Assembly (NCBI GenBank): GCA_020060465.1
Contig: JAGVAD010000029.1
Location: 1 to 36,911 of the forward strand
From: Anaerolineales bacterium
GTDB taxonomy: Bacteria > Chloroflexota > Anaerolineae > Anaerolineales > UBA4823
Length of the DNA stretch: 36,911 nucleotides
Reading direction: 5' to 3'
Of the stretch, positions 17,243 through 24,141 are shown in pieces (positions within the stretch are counted from its first letter, which is position 1; every line of letters begins with the position of its first letter). The position numbers were made by a program, and so were the translations under genes. The notes beneath the pieces were generated by a model. It was not told the DNA's origin. It saw nothing but the letters and a program-made list of their open reading frames with translations, and did not search any database.

Positions 17243-18061
17243 ATGCTTCTAAAGCGCATCCTGGTTTCGTTTGGCCTGCTGCCGGTGGGTTTGATTTTGA
17301 TTGCCGTCGGCGGGTGGGTCTATGTCGCCGGGGTGGCTTTGATCTTAAGCCTGGCAGGGATAGAGTATGCACGGCTTTTTCGCGCCGCCAACCTTCAGCC
17401 TTCTGAACATTTGATCGTGGGCGGGATTTTGCTGATCGCCGTTGGCCGTGAGATGGATGGTTTTGCCAGCGCGCATTGGATCGTCAGTTTCATCATCCTG
17501 GCGGGCATGACATATCACTTATGGAAGTACGAGCGCGGGCGAGAGCTGGCTGCCAGCGACTTTTCCGTCAGTATGAGCGGCGTTTTTTACATTGGCTGGT
17601 TAGGCGCATATTTGATCTCATTGCGCAATCTGCCCAACGGCGTCTGGTGGATTTTAATCGTGCTGCCGGCTGTTTGGCTGGCAGATTCTGCGGCTTATTT
17701 TGTCGGCACGCGTTGGGGGCGGCACAAATTAGCCCCTCGTCTGAGCCCCAAGAAATCTTGGGAGGGTTACATCGGAGGCATCTTGGCGGCGATTCCAGGA
17801 GGGGCGCTATTGGCTGTCGCCTGTCAGTATCTTGCAGGCGCCAACTCTGGAATAACTCCCCTCAGCGGCGCAGTGCTGGGACTGGCGATGGCGGCGCTGC
17901 CCACTTTGGGCGACCTGGGCGAGAGTATGATCAAACGTCAGGTGGGCGTTAAAGATTCGGGGAACTTGCTCCCCGGCCACGGCGGTGTCTTCGACCGCAT
18001 TGATTCCTGGTTGTGGAGCGCGGTGATCGGTTATTACATCATCGTATGGTTCTATCAATAG
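17243..18061 (+). CDS. cdsA: Phosphatidate cytidylyltransferase (CDP-diglyceride synthase)
   Basis: 272 aa, an integral membrane enzyme that makes CDP-diacylglycerol from phosphatidic acid and CTP. About eight hydrophobic helices are visible. The C-terminal family signature is complete: ESMIKRQVGVKDSGNLLPGHGG followed by VFDRIDSWL. SPKKSWEGYIGG lies upstream of it. It ends the rpsB-to-cdsA housekeeping run. The next gene is metK rather than dxr (ispC) and rseP, which follow cdsA in many bacteria. Confidence 0.95.
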   Translation: MLLKRILVSFGLLPVGLILIAVGGWVYVAGVALILSLAGIEYARLFRAANLQPSEHLIVGGILLIAVGREMDGFASAHWIVSFIILAGMTYHLWKYERGRELAASDFSVSMSGVFYIGWLGAYLISLRNLPNGVWWILIVLPAVWLADSAAYFVGTRWGRHKLAPRLSPKKSWEGYIGGILAAIPGGALLAVACQYLAGANSGITPLSGAVLGLAMAALPTLGDLGESMIKRQVGVKDSGNLLPGHGGVFDRIDSWLWSAVIGYYIIVWFYQ

Positions 18062-18103
18062 CTGCGAGCCGAAGATTGGCGCACGCTTTCAAGCGATTTC
18101 GGT

Positions 18104-18132
18104 TTGACAGACGATTTCACTCGTGGTATCAT
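18104..18132 (+). promoter_or_regulatory. Sigma-70-type promoter of the SAM riboswitch-metK unit
   Basis: TTGACA (18104-18109), a 17-base spacer and TATCAT (18127-18132). The predicted start is near 18139, about 25 bases before the riboswitch. Confidence 0.8.
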
Positions 18133-18162
18133 CGCTGACACAATTCAATAGCCCCTGATCGG

Positions 18163-18278
<116 letters not shown>

Positions 18279-18301
18279 GGCGACCGAGCTTAGATGCCTG
18301 T

Positions 18302-18340
18302 GTTTTGCCCTTTCGCTGTATTGAAGGGGCAAAACTTTTT
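18302..18340 (+). terminator. SAM riboswitch expression-platform terminator
   Basis: A 13-bp stem (18302-18314 with 18323-18335, one G-U pair, arm GTTTTGCCCTTTC) is followed by five T. It lies between the aptamer and the metK ribosome site, as expected for a transcription-off switch. Confidence 0.9.
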
Positions 18341-18362
18341 ATCTATGGAGGTAAAACCCGAA

Positions 18363-19601
18363 ATGAGCACAACATTTATGAACTCGCCGCGTCTGTTGTT
18401 CACCTCAGAATCGGTGACGGAAGGTCACCCAGACAAAATCTGCGATCAGATCAGCGATGCGGTGCTGGATGCCTGCCTGGAACAGGATCCCAATTCTCGT
18501 GTGGCGTGCGAAGCGGCGGCCAAAACCGGTTTTGTGATCCTCTTGGGCGAGATCACCACCCGAGCGCATATTAATTTTGACGAGTTGACGCGGCGGGTGA
18601 TCACCGAAATTGGTTACGATGCCAGCGAAAAAGGTTTAGACGGAAACATTTGCGGTGTGTTGGTGGCTATCGCCAAGCAGTCGGGCGATATTGCTCTGGG
18701 CGTCAATAAGGCGCTGGAGGCGAAAACCGGCGAGATGAGCGAATCTGAAGTGGAGGCGATTGGCGCTGGAGATCAGGGCATGATGTTCGGCTTTGCCTGC
18801 GACGAAACCCCGGCGCTGATGCCTATGCCCATCTATTTGGCGCATAAGCTGGCGCGACGTTTAAGCGAAGTGCGTAAAAACGGTGTGCTGCCCTGGCTGC
18901 GGCCCGATGGCAAGACACAGGTGACCGTTGAGTACAGCTATGGACGCCCAAAACGTATTGACACCGTCTTGGTTAGCACACAACATGCTCCCGAAATTTC
19001 TCAGGAGGAGATCCGCCGCGCAGTCATTCAGCATGTGATTTTGCCAACTTTGCCCACGGATATGGTAGATGATCAGTTGAAGATTTATGTTAACCCAACT
19101 GGTCGTTTTGTTATCGGCGGACCGCAAGGGGACGCCGGCTTGACCGGGCGCAAAATCATCGTCGATTCGTACGGCGGCATGGGGCGGCACGGCGGCGGCG
19201 CGTTCAGCGGCAAAGATCCAACCAAGGTGGATCGTTCGGCTGCGTATGCGGCGCGTTGGGCGGCGAAGAATATCGTCGCCGCTGGCCTGGCGCGGCGCTG
19301 CGAGATCCAGGTAGCCTATGCTATCGGCGTGGCACGCCCGTTGAGCATCAACGTGGAGACCTTTGGCACCGGCGTGATCCCAGATGAGAAGATCGCCGCG
19401 CTCATCGAGCAGAACTTCGATCTGCGACCAGGAGCGATTATTCGGGATTTGGGTCTGCGCCGCCCGATTTACCGACAGGTGGCGGCTTACGGGCATTTCG
19501 GGCGCGACGACCTGGATCTGCCCTGGGAGCGAACCGACAAAGCCGAAATTCTGCGTCAGGCTGCTGGGTTGGAAGTGGGTCTGCCCGTGGCGGCGGATTA
19601 A
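18363..19601 (+). CDS. metK: S-adenosylmethionine synthase
   Basis: 412 aa. ATG 18363 has GGAGGT at 18347-18352; earlier in-frame ATGs at 18294 and 18345 lie before or inside the terminator and ribosome-site region. It makes SAM from methionine and ATP. Motifs include [20 protein letters not shown] (metal and ATP site), [37 protein letters not shown]-type signature, and the phosphate loop [19 protein letters not shown]. It is controlled by its own product through the riboswitch upstream, and ends at a bidirectional terminator shared with the converging metal-transport operon. Confidence 0.97.
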   Translation: MSTTFMNSPRLLFTSESVTEGHPDKICDQISDAVLDACLEQDPNSRVACEAAAKTGFVILLGEITTRAHINFDELTRRVITEIGYDASEKGLDGNICGVLVAIAKQSGDIALGVNKALEAKTGEMSESEVEAIGAGDQGMMFGFACDETPALMPMPIYLAHKLARRLSEVRKNGVLPWLRPDGKTQVTVEYSYGRPKRIDTVLVSTQHAPEISQEEIRRAVIQHVILPTLPTDMVDDQLKIYVNPTGRFVIGGPQGDAGLTGRKIIVDSYGGMGRHGGGAFSGKDPTKVDRSAAYAARWAAKNIVAAGLARRCEIQVAYAIGVARPLSINVETFGTGVIPDEKIAALIEQNFDLRPGAIIRDLGLRRPIYRQVAAYGHFGRDDLDLPWERTDKAEILRQAAGLEVGLPVAAD

Positions 19602-19637
19602 TGCAAGGCGCGCTTCAGCCTTCTTTATAGCTTCATG

Positions 19638-19676
19638 AAAAGTGGTCGCACGACATGTGTCGTGCGACCACTTTTT
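19638..19676. terminator. Bidirectional terminator between metK and cbiO
   Basis: A perfect 18-bp inverted repeat (19638-19655 with 19658-19675) with a tiny loop carries A runs on one side and T runs on the other, so it can terminate transcripts from both converging genes. Confidence 0.93.
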
Positions 19677-19684
19677 CTACTGGT

Positions 19685-20395
19685 TCAGGGTTTCTCCAGC
19701 CCATGCGCGTTAAGCAGCGCCTCATCCGCCATCAATTCTTGGGTGGGGCCGTCGGCGACGATGCAGCCGTCATCCATAATGACCATGCGCGGAAATAACT
19801 CGCGCACCATTAACATGTCATGGCTGGATACCAGCATGGTGATGTCCAGGTTTTCCAACAATTTCATCAGCGAGCGGCGAGCGCGCGGGTCCAACCCTGC
19901 GGTCGGTTCGTCCAGTATCAGTATCTCAGGGTCCATGGATAACACCGTAGCAATCGCAATGCGCTTTTTCTCTCCAACGCTCAGATGGTGCGAAACTCGC
20001 TGAAGATAATCACTCATATTGACCACCGCCAGGGCTTTTTCCACCCGCTGGCGAACTTCCTCCTGCGGCAAACCCTGATAAATGGGGCCAAAGGCCACAT
20101 CATCATAAACGGTTGGAGAGAAGAGCTGGTCATCGGGGTTTTGAAACACCATACCTACACGGGCGCGAATTTTCCCCAGGTTTTCTTTGACCACCGGCAA
20201 ACCAGCCACTCGCACCTGGCCGCGGCCGTTGAGTATGCCGTTGAGATGCAAAATCAGCGTGGATTTTCCTGCGCCGTTTGGCCCCACCAAAGCCACCTTT
20301 TCACAAGGTTCGACATGCAGAGAGACGCCGCGCAGCGCCTGATGCCCATCCGGATAAGAATAATAGAGTTGCTCTATCTCAATCGAGTGATGCAT
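19685..20395 (-). CDS. cbiO: ECF cobalt/nickel transporter ATPase
   Basis: 236 aa. This ABC ATPase powers an energy-coupling-factor importer. Walker A is GPNGAGKST (38-46), the Q-loop is VFQNPDDQLF, the signature LSVGEKKRIAIA (138-149), and Walker B ILILDEPTAGLDP with the catalytic Glu. The QNPDDQ run is typical of EcfA/CbiO proteins. It lies 16 bases after cbiQ, as the last gene of fur-cbiM-cbiQ-cbiO. Only one ATPase gene is present, as in CbiMNQO systems, so it should act as a homodimer. Confidence 0.95.
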   Translation of the reverse strand: MHHSIEIEQLYYSYPDGHQALRGVSLHVEPCEKVALVGPNGAGKSTLILHLNGILNGRGQVRVAGLPVVKENLGKIRARVGMVFQNPDDQLFSPTVYDDVAFGPIYQGLPQEEVRQRVEKALAVVNMSDYLQRVSHHLSVGEKKRIAIATVLSMDPEILILDEPTAGLDPRARRSLMKLLENLDITMLVSSHDMLMVRELFPRMVIMDDGCIVADGPTQELMADEALLNAHGLEKP

Positions 20396-20411
20396 ACCAG
20401 TCCAATCATCT

Positions 20412-21212
20412 TTAGAATAGCGCGGCGCTGGTCAGCAAAGCGAGCAGCAACCCCAGGCATAGCCATAGCGTCAGCCAATCGCGCCTGCTCAAGCGCGGCA
20501 GAGGCGCAGCGCGCACTTCTCCATCGTAGCCGCGTGCGACCATAGCCATATAGATGCGGTCGCTGCGCTCGATGGCGCGCAAGAACAAACTGCCGGCCAT
20601 TCCGCCAGCGACCTTTGCCCTCCAGATGAGCGCGCCGCCGGCTTTGAGATCTGGGCGGTCGCTCTCGCCGCTGCGCGATAAGCGGGCGCGCATCAGGCGC
20701 AGCGCTTCATCCACCAGAACAAACAAGTAACGCCACATCAACCCGAAAATGGCGACCAATAATCGGGGGACTTTGATCGCCCGCATGGCGGTAAGTAAAT
20801 CCGGGAAGGAAGTCGTCGCTGCCAGCACAATCGCCATTTGCACGGAGATCCACGACTTGAGGGCAATGCTGATAAATCGTTCAACGCCCGGCAAGGTGAT
20901 GGTCAGCATCCAGGGTCCGATCGGTAGGTGGATTAGAGCCGCGCCTGGAGCAGTAAAAATCACCGGCAATGCTGCCAGCACAAAGGGCAATGCCAGCGCG
21001 GCCCGCCGCAAAACAAAGCCGACCCCCAGCTCCGACAGGATTTCTATCGTAACCGCCCAGGCCAATAGCAGGATATAAACCGGCCAGGCGCCGATGGGGG
21101 TCAGCGCGGCGGTCAGGATATACGCCAGCGTCAAAATCAACTTAACCCGTGCATCAAGCTGATGGATCGGGCTGCTACCTGGCCGATAGGGGTCAAGGAA
21201 ATGAACGTGCAT
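20412..21212 (-). CDS. cbiQ: ECF cobalt/nickel transporter transmembrane T component
   Basis: 266 aa from ATG 21212 (MHVHFLDPYRPGSSPIHQLDARVKL). The frame runs back to 21302, but that would overlap cbiM by 70 bases and add an unrelated N-terminus. No clear ribosome site is seen at 21212; coupling to cbiM, whose stop is 19 bases before, is likely. There are about five or six hydrophobic helices and the two EcfT coupling segments that contact the ATPase: RARLSRSGESDR and ERSDRIYMAMVARGY (with the Ala-Arg-Gly motif). The -SPIHQLDARVKL- start is typical of CbiQ. Confidence 0.92.
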   Translation of the reverse strand: MHVHFLDPYRPGSSPIHQLDARVKLILTLAYILTAALTPIGAWPVYILLLAWAVTIEILSELGVGFVLRRAALALPFVLAALPVIFTAPGAALIHLPIGPWMLTITLPGVERFISIALKSWISVQMAIVLAATTSFPDLLTAMRAIKVPRLLVAIFGLMWRYLFVLVDEALRLMRARLSRSGESDRPDLKAGGALIWRAKVAGGMAGSLFLRAIERSDRIYMAMVARGYDGEVRAAPLPRLSRRDWLTLWLCLGLLLALLTSAALF

Positions 21213-21231
21213 GCAAAGCGATTGGCTTAAG

Positions 21232-22212
21232 TTATTGGGTCTGGCGAACTTCGCCGAGGCGGCGTTTTCGCCGGCTATAGGCAACTGCCAGCGCCACCCC
21301 AAACACGATCAGCGTGCCAAAGACGCCAGCCAGGATCGTGGCCGCAACCTGGTTTGAAATCCCTGGGAAGACATAGTCTGGAATGATCTGATACAAGGGT
21401 CCTCGGGCTGTGTTCAAAAACCCCTGTTGTTCGGCCACCCACTCCAGCCCATCTGGATGAGAAGATGCCAATGGAGAAGCAATCGCTAAAGCCAATGCAA
21501 TTGCCAGCCCGCCAACCCAAAGCGCATTCCCGCCGGTTACGCCCTGTTTGCTGCTTCTTAGCAGGTCGGGGCGCGCGGCGTAGATCAAAGCCAAAGCGCC
21601 TATGGTAATCAGACCTTCCCCAACGCCGATGAGAGCGTGAATGCCGGCCATGGCGGGAATGGCAATATTGGCTGGAGAAGTGCGCGAAAGCGCAAGCTGC
21701 AACGCCACAGCCAGAGCGGCGACGACGATGGAAATCCAGGCAGCCAGAAAGCCGCCCAAGAACACCCCCCAGGATTTTTCGCCGGCGATGCGGCGGATGC
21801 TTCGATACACAAAATAGGACGTCGCCACGCCAATGACGCCCATATTGAAGATGTTGGCGCCCAGGGCCAGCAAGCCGCCGTCCTGGAAGATCAGCGCCTG
21901 CACACCTACGACAGTGGTCATCATCAGGATAGCCGCCCAGGGACCGAGCAGGATGGTGGCAATCGCCGCGCCCATCAGGTGACCGGATGTGCCGCCCGCC
22001 ACGGTGAAGTTGAGCATCTGCCCGGCAAAGATTGCGGCGGCCAACACGCCCATCAGAGGTACCTGACGTTCTCCTAAGTCCTCGTTCACCCGTTTCAGCG
22101 AATAGGCGATCACCAGGATGCTAAAAACCCATAAAATAATGGAGACCAGCGGAGATAAAAAGCCGTCTGGGATATGCATTGGCTGCGGAGATAAAAATGG
22201 GGCCAGTAACAT
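21232..22212 (-). CDS. cbiM: ECF Co/Ni substrate-binding component CbiM fused to a C-terminal PDGLE (CbiN-like) domain
   Basis: 326 aa from ATG 22212, chosen because GGAGG lies five bases upstream. The core is Cbi[11 protein letters not shown] near the N-terminus, then six or so helices with a His-bearing [11 protein letters not shown] segment. About 100 further residues contain [17 protein letters not shown], the PDGLE domain that takes the role of CbiN, and one last helix, so M and N are fused. In CbiM/NikM the mature N-terminal Met-His binds the metal. Here MHIPDG is preceded by only 11 residues, shorter than a normal signal peptide, so either it is trimmed or translation begins at the second Met (22179), which has no ribosome site. 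It begins 33 bases after fur. Confidence 0.92.
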   Translation of the reverse strand: MLLAPFLSPQPMHIPDGFLSPLVSIILWVFSILVIAYSLKRVNEDLGERQVPLMGVLAAAIFAGQMLNFTVAGGTSGHLMGAAIATILLGPWAAILMMTTVVGVQALIFQDGGLLALGANIFNMGVIGVATSYFVYRSIRRIAGEKSWGVFLGGFLAAWISIVVAALAVALQLALSRTSPANIAIPAMAGIHALIGVGEGLITIGALALIYAARPDLLRSSKQGVTGGNALWVGGLAIALALAIASPLASSHPDGLEWVAEQQGFLNTARGPLYQIIPDYVFPGISNQVAATILAGVFGTLIVFGVALAVAYSRRKRRLGEVRQTQ

Positions 22213-22245
22213 TACAACCTCCTTAATAGAATAAAACAAATCGGC

Positions 22246-22662
22246 TCAATTTTTCTGACAATCGGGGCATAGACCGAAGAACGTGACGTGCAGGCTGTCA
22301 ATTTGATAGCCGGTTTTGGAGCGGAATTGCTGGTAAAGAGATTCCAGGAATTGATGATCTATCTGTTGCGTTGCGCCGCATGCCCGGCAAATCAAGTGAT
22401 GGTGATTGTGACCGGCGATTTCATACACCAATTGACCATTGCCAATATGGGCTGCCAGGATAAAGCCCTGTTCCGTCAAAAAGCTGAGAGTGCGATACAC
22501 CGTCGCCTCGGTCATTGCGGGAAGAATGCGTTGAGTCTGCCCGAAGATTTCCTGCGGCGTGAGATGACGGCCGGCGTCTTGTAAGATCTGCAAGACGAGC
22601 AGCCGTTGAGGGGTCATGCGAAAGCCTCTTTGGTGCAGCGTTTCAATAATTTGATCGAACAT
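22246..22662 (-). CDS. Fur-family metalloregulator
   Basis: 138 aa. It has a winged-helix N-terminus (RMTPQRLLVLQILQDAGRHLTPQEIF, then TEATVYRTLSFLTEQG) and a C-terminal dimerisation domain with metal ligands: GHNHHHLIC (His85-His89), CRAC (92-95), His125 and CPDC (132-135). The two CxxC pairs form the structural zinc site of Fur, Zur, Nur and PerR. It is the first gene of the cbiMQO operon and has a candidate operator over its own -10, so self-regulation is likely. The metal sensed cannot be read directly; with a Co/Ni-type importer, nickel, cobalt or zinc sensing is more likely than iron. Confidence 0.93.
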   Translation of the reverse strand: MFDQIIETLHQRGFRMTPQRLLVLQILQDAGRHLTPQEIFGQTQRILPAMTEATVYRTLSFLTEQGFILAAHIGNGQLVYEIAGHNHHHLICRACGATQQIDHQFLESLYQQFRSKTGYQIDSLHVTFFGLCPDCQKN

Positions 22663-22684
22663 TGATTGCCTGCTATTGCAAGTA

Positions 22685-22725
22685 GTTACAATAATGAATT
22701 ATAACAAAAGAACCAGACTTGTAAA
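22685..22725 (-). promoter_or_regulatory. Promoter of fur-cbiMQO with overlapping Fur-family operator
   Basis: On the - strand, TTTACA (22720-22725), a 16-base spacer and a perfect TATAAT (22698-22703). A 21-base imperfect palindrome, GTTACAATAATGAATTATAAC on the + strand (22685-22705), covers the -10; 7 of 10 pairs match. Its AT-rich form is like Fur/Zur-type boxes. Binding there would block polymerase. Confidence 0.65.
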
Positions 22726-22748
22726 CAGTTCTTCGGTTAAGATTTATT

Positions 22749-22781
22749 AAAAAAGATGGCGATTGAGGAAACTCAATCGCC
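22749..22781 (-). terminator. Intrinsic terminator after the small-peptide genes
   Basis: A perfect 10-bp stem GGCGATTGAG/CTCAATCGCC (22758-22767 with 22772-22781) with a 4-base loop. On the - strand it is followed by ATC and six T. It ends the transcript carrying the two small peptides. Confidence 0.85.
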
Positions 22782-22814
22782 GGTTTGAAAGCAATTTAAT
22801 GCCGCTCGCTGATA

Positions 22815-23021
22815 TTATCCGCACCAGCCGCTGCGATCTGGGTAAAATCTGCCGCCCACATAGCCGGGCGGATTACTTGGGTAGCCGGAATTGTTGGGCG
22901 GATAGTAGTACCGCTGGCATTGATCAATTTTGGCCTGCATAGCCAACGCTTTCTGCATATAATATTGAGCTTCGGGGCTGCAACCGTCGCGGCCAGCATG
23001 TAGAGATGTCCGTGTTTTCAT
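22815..23021 (-). CDS. Small Cys/Tyr-rich peptide (68 aa), unknown function
   Basis: ATG 23021 follows AAGGAG with good spacing. The peptide begins MKTRTSLHAGRDGC and has Cys at 14, 35 and 67. Its C-terminal half is rich in Tyr, Pro and Gly (YYYPPNNSGYP, NPPGYVGGRFYP, SGWCG). It has no membrane helix or normal signal peptide. The segment RTSLHAG followed by a Cys, then a helix-like stretch and a second Cys 21 residues on, matches RSDLRAG and the Cys pair (23 apart) of the next small gene upstream, so the two look like paralogues. A terminator follows. It could be a modified-peptide precursor, a secreted structural peptide or a redox or metal-binding peptide; no function can be assigned. Confidence 0.72.
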   Translation of the reverse strand: MKTRTSLHAGRDGCSPEAQYYMQKALAMQAKIDQCQRYYYPPNNSGYPSNPPGYVGGRFYPDRSGWCG

Positions 23022-23058
23022 TATCGTCTCCTTGAGCATTTATGCGATCATTCCAAAT

Positions 23059-23241
23059 CTAGTTACAGCCCAGCGTTTCAGCATATTGCTTCAAGCGGTT
23101 GTATTCTTTTCTCCAATAGCTCAGCCCCAGCGTGCAATCTTCAACCACGCCGGCGCGCAAATCGCTGCGCACATGCATCTGCGGAGCGCCGGGGGTTTGC
23201 CTTTGAGCTTTGTTGACATCGGTTCGGGGATTGATTTGCAT
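23059..23241 (-). CDS. Small Cys-containing peptide (60 aa), paralogue of its neighbour
   Basis: ATG 23241 is preceded by AGGAGAT; the frame is open to 23277 but lacks a ribosome site there. The 60-residue product starts MQINPRTDVNKAQRQTPGAP, then RSDLRAG (25-31), Cys36, a likely amphipathic helix (SYWRKEYNRLKQYAETL) and Cys59 next to the end. The RxxLxAG-Cys pattern is shared with the 68-aa peptide 37 bases downstream, so they probably form one transcript ending at the hairpin 22749-22781. It follows trxA by about 120 bases. Function unknown. The Cys spacing and helix would suit a disulfide-closed hairpin, which is inference. Confidence 0.7.
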   Translation of the reverse strand: MQINPRTDVNKAQRQTPGAPQMHVRSDLRAGVVEDCTLGLSYWRKEYNRLKQYAETLGCN

Positions 23242-23363
23242 TTTTGTTATCTCCTGAAACTGGGTCGCATGCGCCATGTTTTGATCTTAGCAGAAAGCGG
23301 CGAATTGTGGAATCGGCATTTTGACGTATTTTTCGTCTGCGCCGCTCAAAGTTGGGTTCTCTT

Positions 23364-23690
23364 CTAATTGAGATGGGGTGAAAATTTCTTCTCTAGCCGG
23401 TCTTTCGGTTGAAAACCGGTCACGCGTTCCACGGGCTGACCCTGCTTGAACAGCATCAGGGTCGGGACGCCCATGACGGTGTAATCCATGGCGATCTGCG
23501 GATTTTCGTCCACATCCAGTTTGACGACCTTCACTTTTCCTTCCCACTGATCGGCTAATTGCTTTACCACCGGATCCAACATCTTACAAGGTTGACACCA
23601 CACCGCTGTAAAATCTACCAGAACGGGCATTCCCGCTTCCAAAACTTCTTTCTGGAAGGTCGCCTCGCTCAACTTTGAAATTTCCGCCAT
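23364..23690 (-). CDS. trxA: Thioredoxin
   Basis: 108 aa, the standard length, with AAGGAG before the start. It reduces protein disulfides in the cytosol. The active site reads WCQPC (VDFTAVWCQPCKMLDP), with Gln where Gly is usual, a known natural variation that shifts redox properties. The conserved cis-Pro segment MGVPTLMLFKQGQPV and the buried Asp (LVDFTA) are present. It has a good promoter. The two small Cys-bearing peptide genes follow on the same strand about 120 bases on, which may be functional or chance. Confidence 0.95.
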   Translation of the reverse strand: MAEISKLSEATFQKEVLEAGMPVLVDFTAVWCQPCKMLDPVVKQLADQWEGKVKVVKLDVDENPQIAMDYTVMGVPTLMLFKQGQPVERVTGFQPKDRLEKKFSPHLN

Positions 23691-23732
23691 AAAAAATGCT
23701 CCTTATTGCCCATGCTATAGGTGATCTGCGTC

Positions 23733-23761
23733 ATGGTAACAAGCCTGCATTGAAAAGTCAA
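23733..23761 (-). promoter_or_regulatory. Promoter of trxA
   Basis: On the - strand: TTGACT (23756-23761), a 17-base spacer and TACCAT (23733-23738), about 43 bases before the trxA start. Confidence 0.6.
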
Positions 23762-23818
23762 GGGCGATCCATTGGGCAACTTTGCGCGGATTGAAACTTT
23801 TTAAAGGTTGCGATGACG

Positions 23819-23847
23819 TTGACGGAAGCATCTACGCGTGATAGAAT
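23819..23847 (+). promoter_or_regulatory. Promoter of tRNA-Lys
   Basis: TTGACG (23819-23824), a 17-base spacer and TAGAAT (23842-23847), placing the start about 8 bases before the tRNA. Confidence 0.7.
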
Positions 23848-23861
23848 GCACGTGCTTTTCA

Positions 23862-23933
23862 GGGCGTGTAGCTCAATGGCAGAGCAGTGGCCTTTTAAGC
23901 CATTGGTTGAAGGTTCGAGTCCTTCCACGCTCA
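23862..23933 (+). tRNA. tRNA-Lys (anticodon TTT)
   Basis: A complete 72-base cloverleaf: acceptor GGGCGTG/CACGCTC (one G-T pair), D stem GCTC/GAGC, anticodon stem GTGGC/GCCAT around loop CTTTTAA (anticodon TTT), T arm GAAGG-TTCGAGT-CCTTC, and discriminator A. CCA is not encoded. Its own promoter lies directly upstream. Confidence 0.97.
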
Positions 23934-23991
23934 CTAAAATTCCACGTAGATCCCTGAAGTGGGCTAAAAATGATCTGTTCTTCCACCAAGA

Positions 23992-24012
23992 CTTGCCGGA
24001 TGGCAGGTTTTT
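23992..24012 (+). terminator. Likely terminator after tRNA-Lys
   Basis: A 6-bp stem CTTGCC/GGCAGG (one G-U pair) with a GGAT loop is followed by five T. The stem is short, and it lies 58 bases past the tRNA. The bases from here to 24141 hold no gene I can recognise. Confidence 0.5.
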
Positions 24013-24141
24013 GTCTTTAAATCCCTCGCTCTATCCTGCCGTTGTTTCAAGAGACTGTCATTGGCAATGAACGTCTCAACTCGATAAAGCAGGCTGACGC
24101 CGATTTGTAAAGCATCCGGCGGATGGATGCGATAGTGGATT

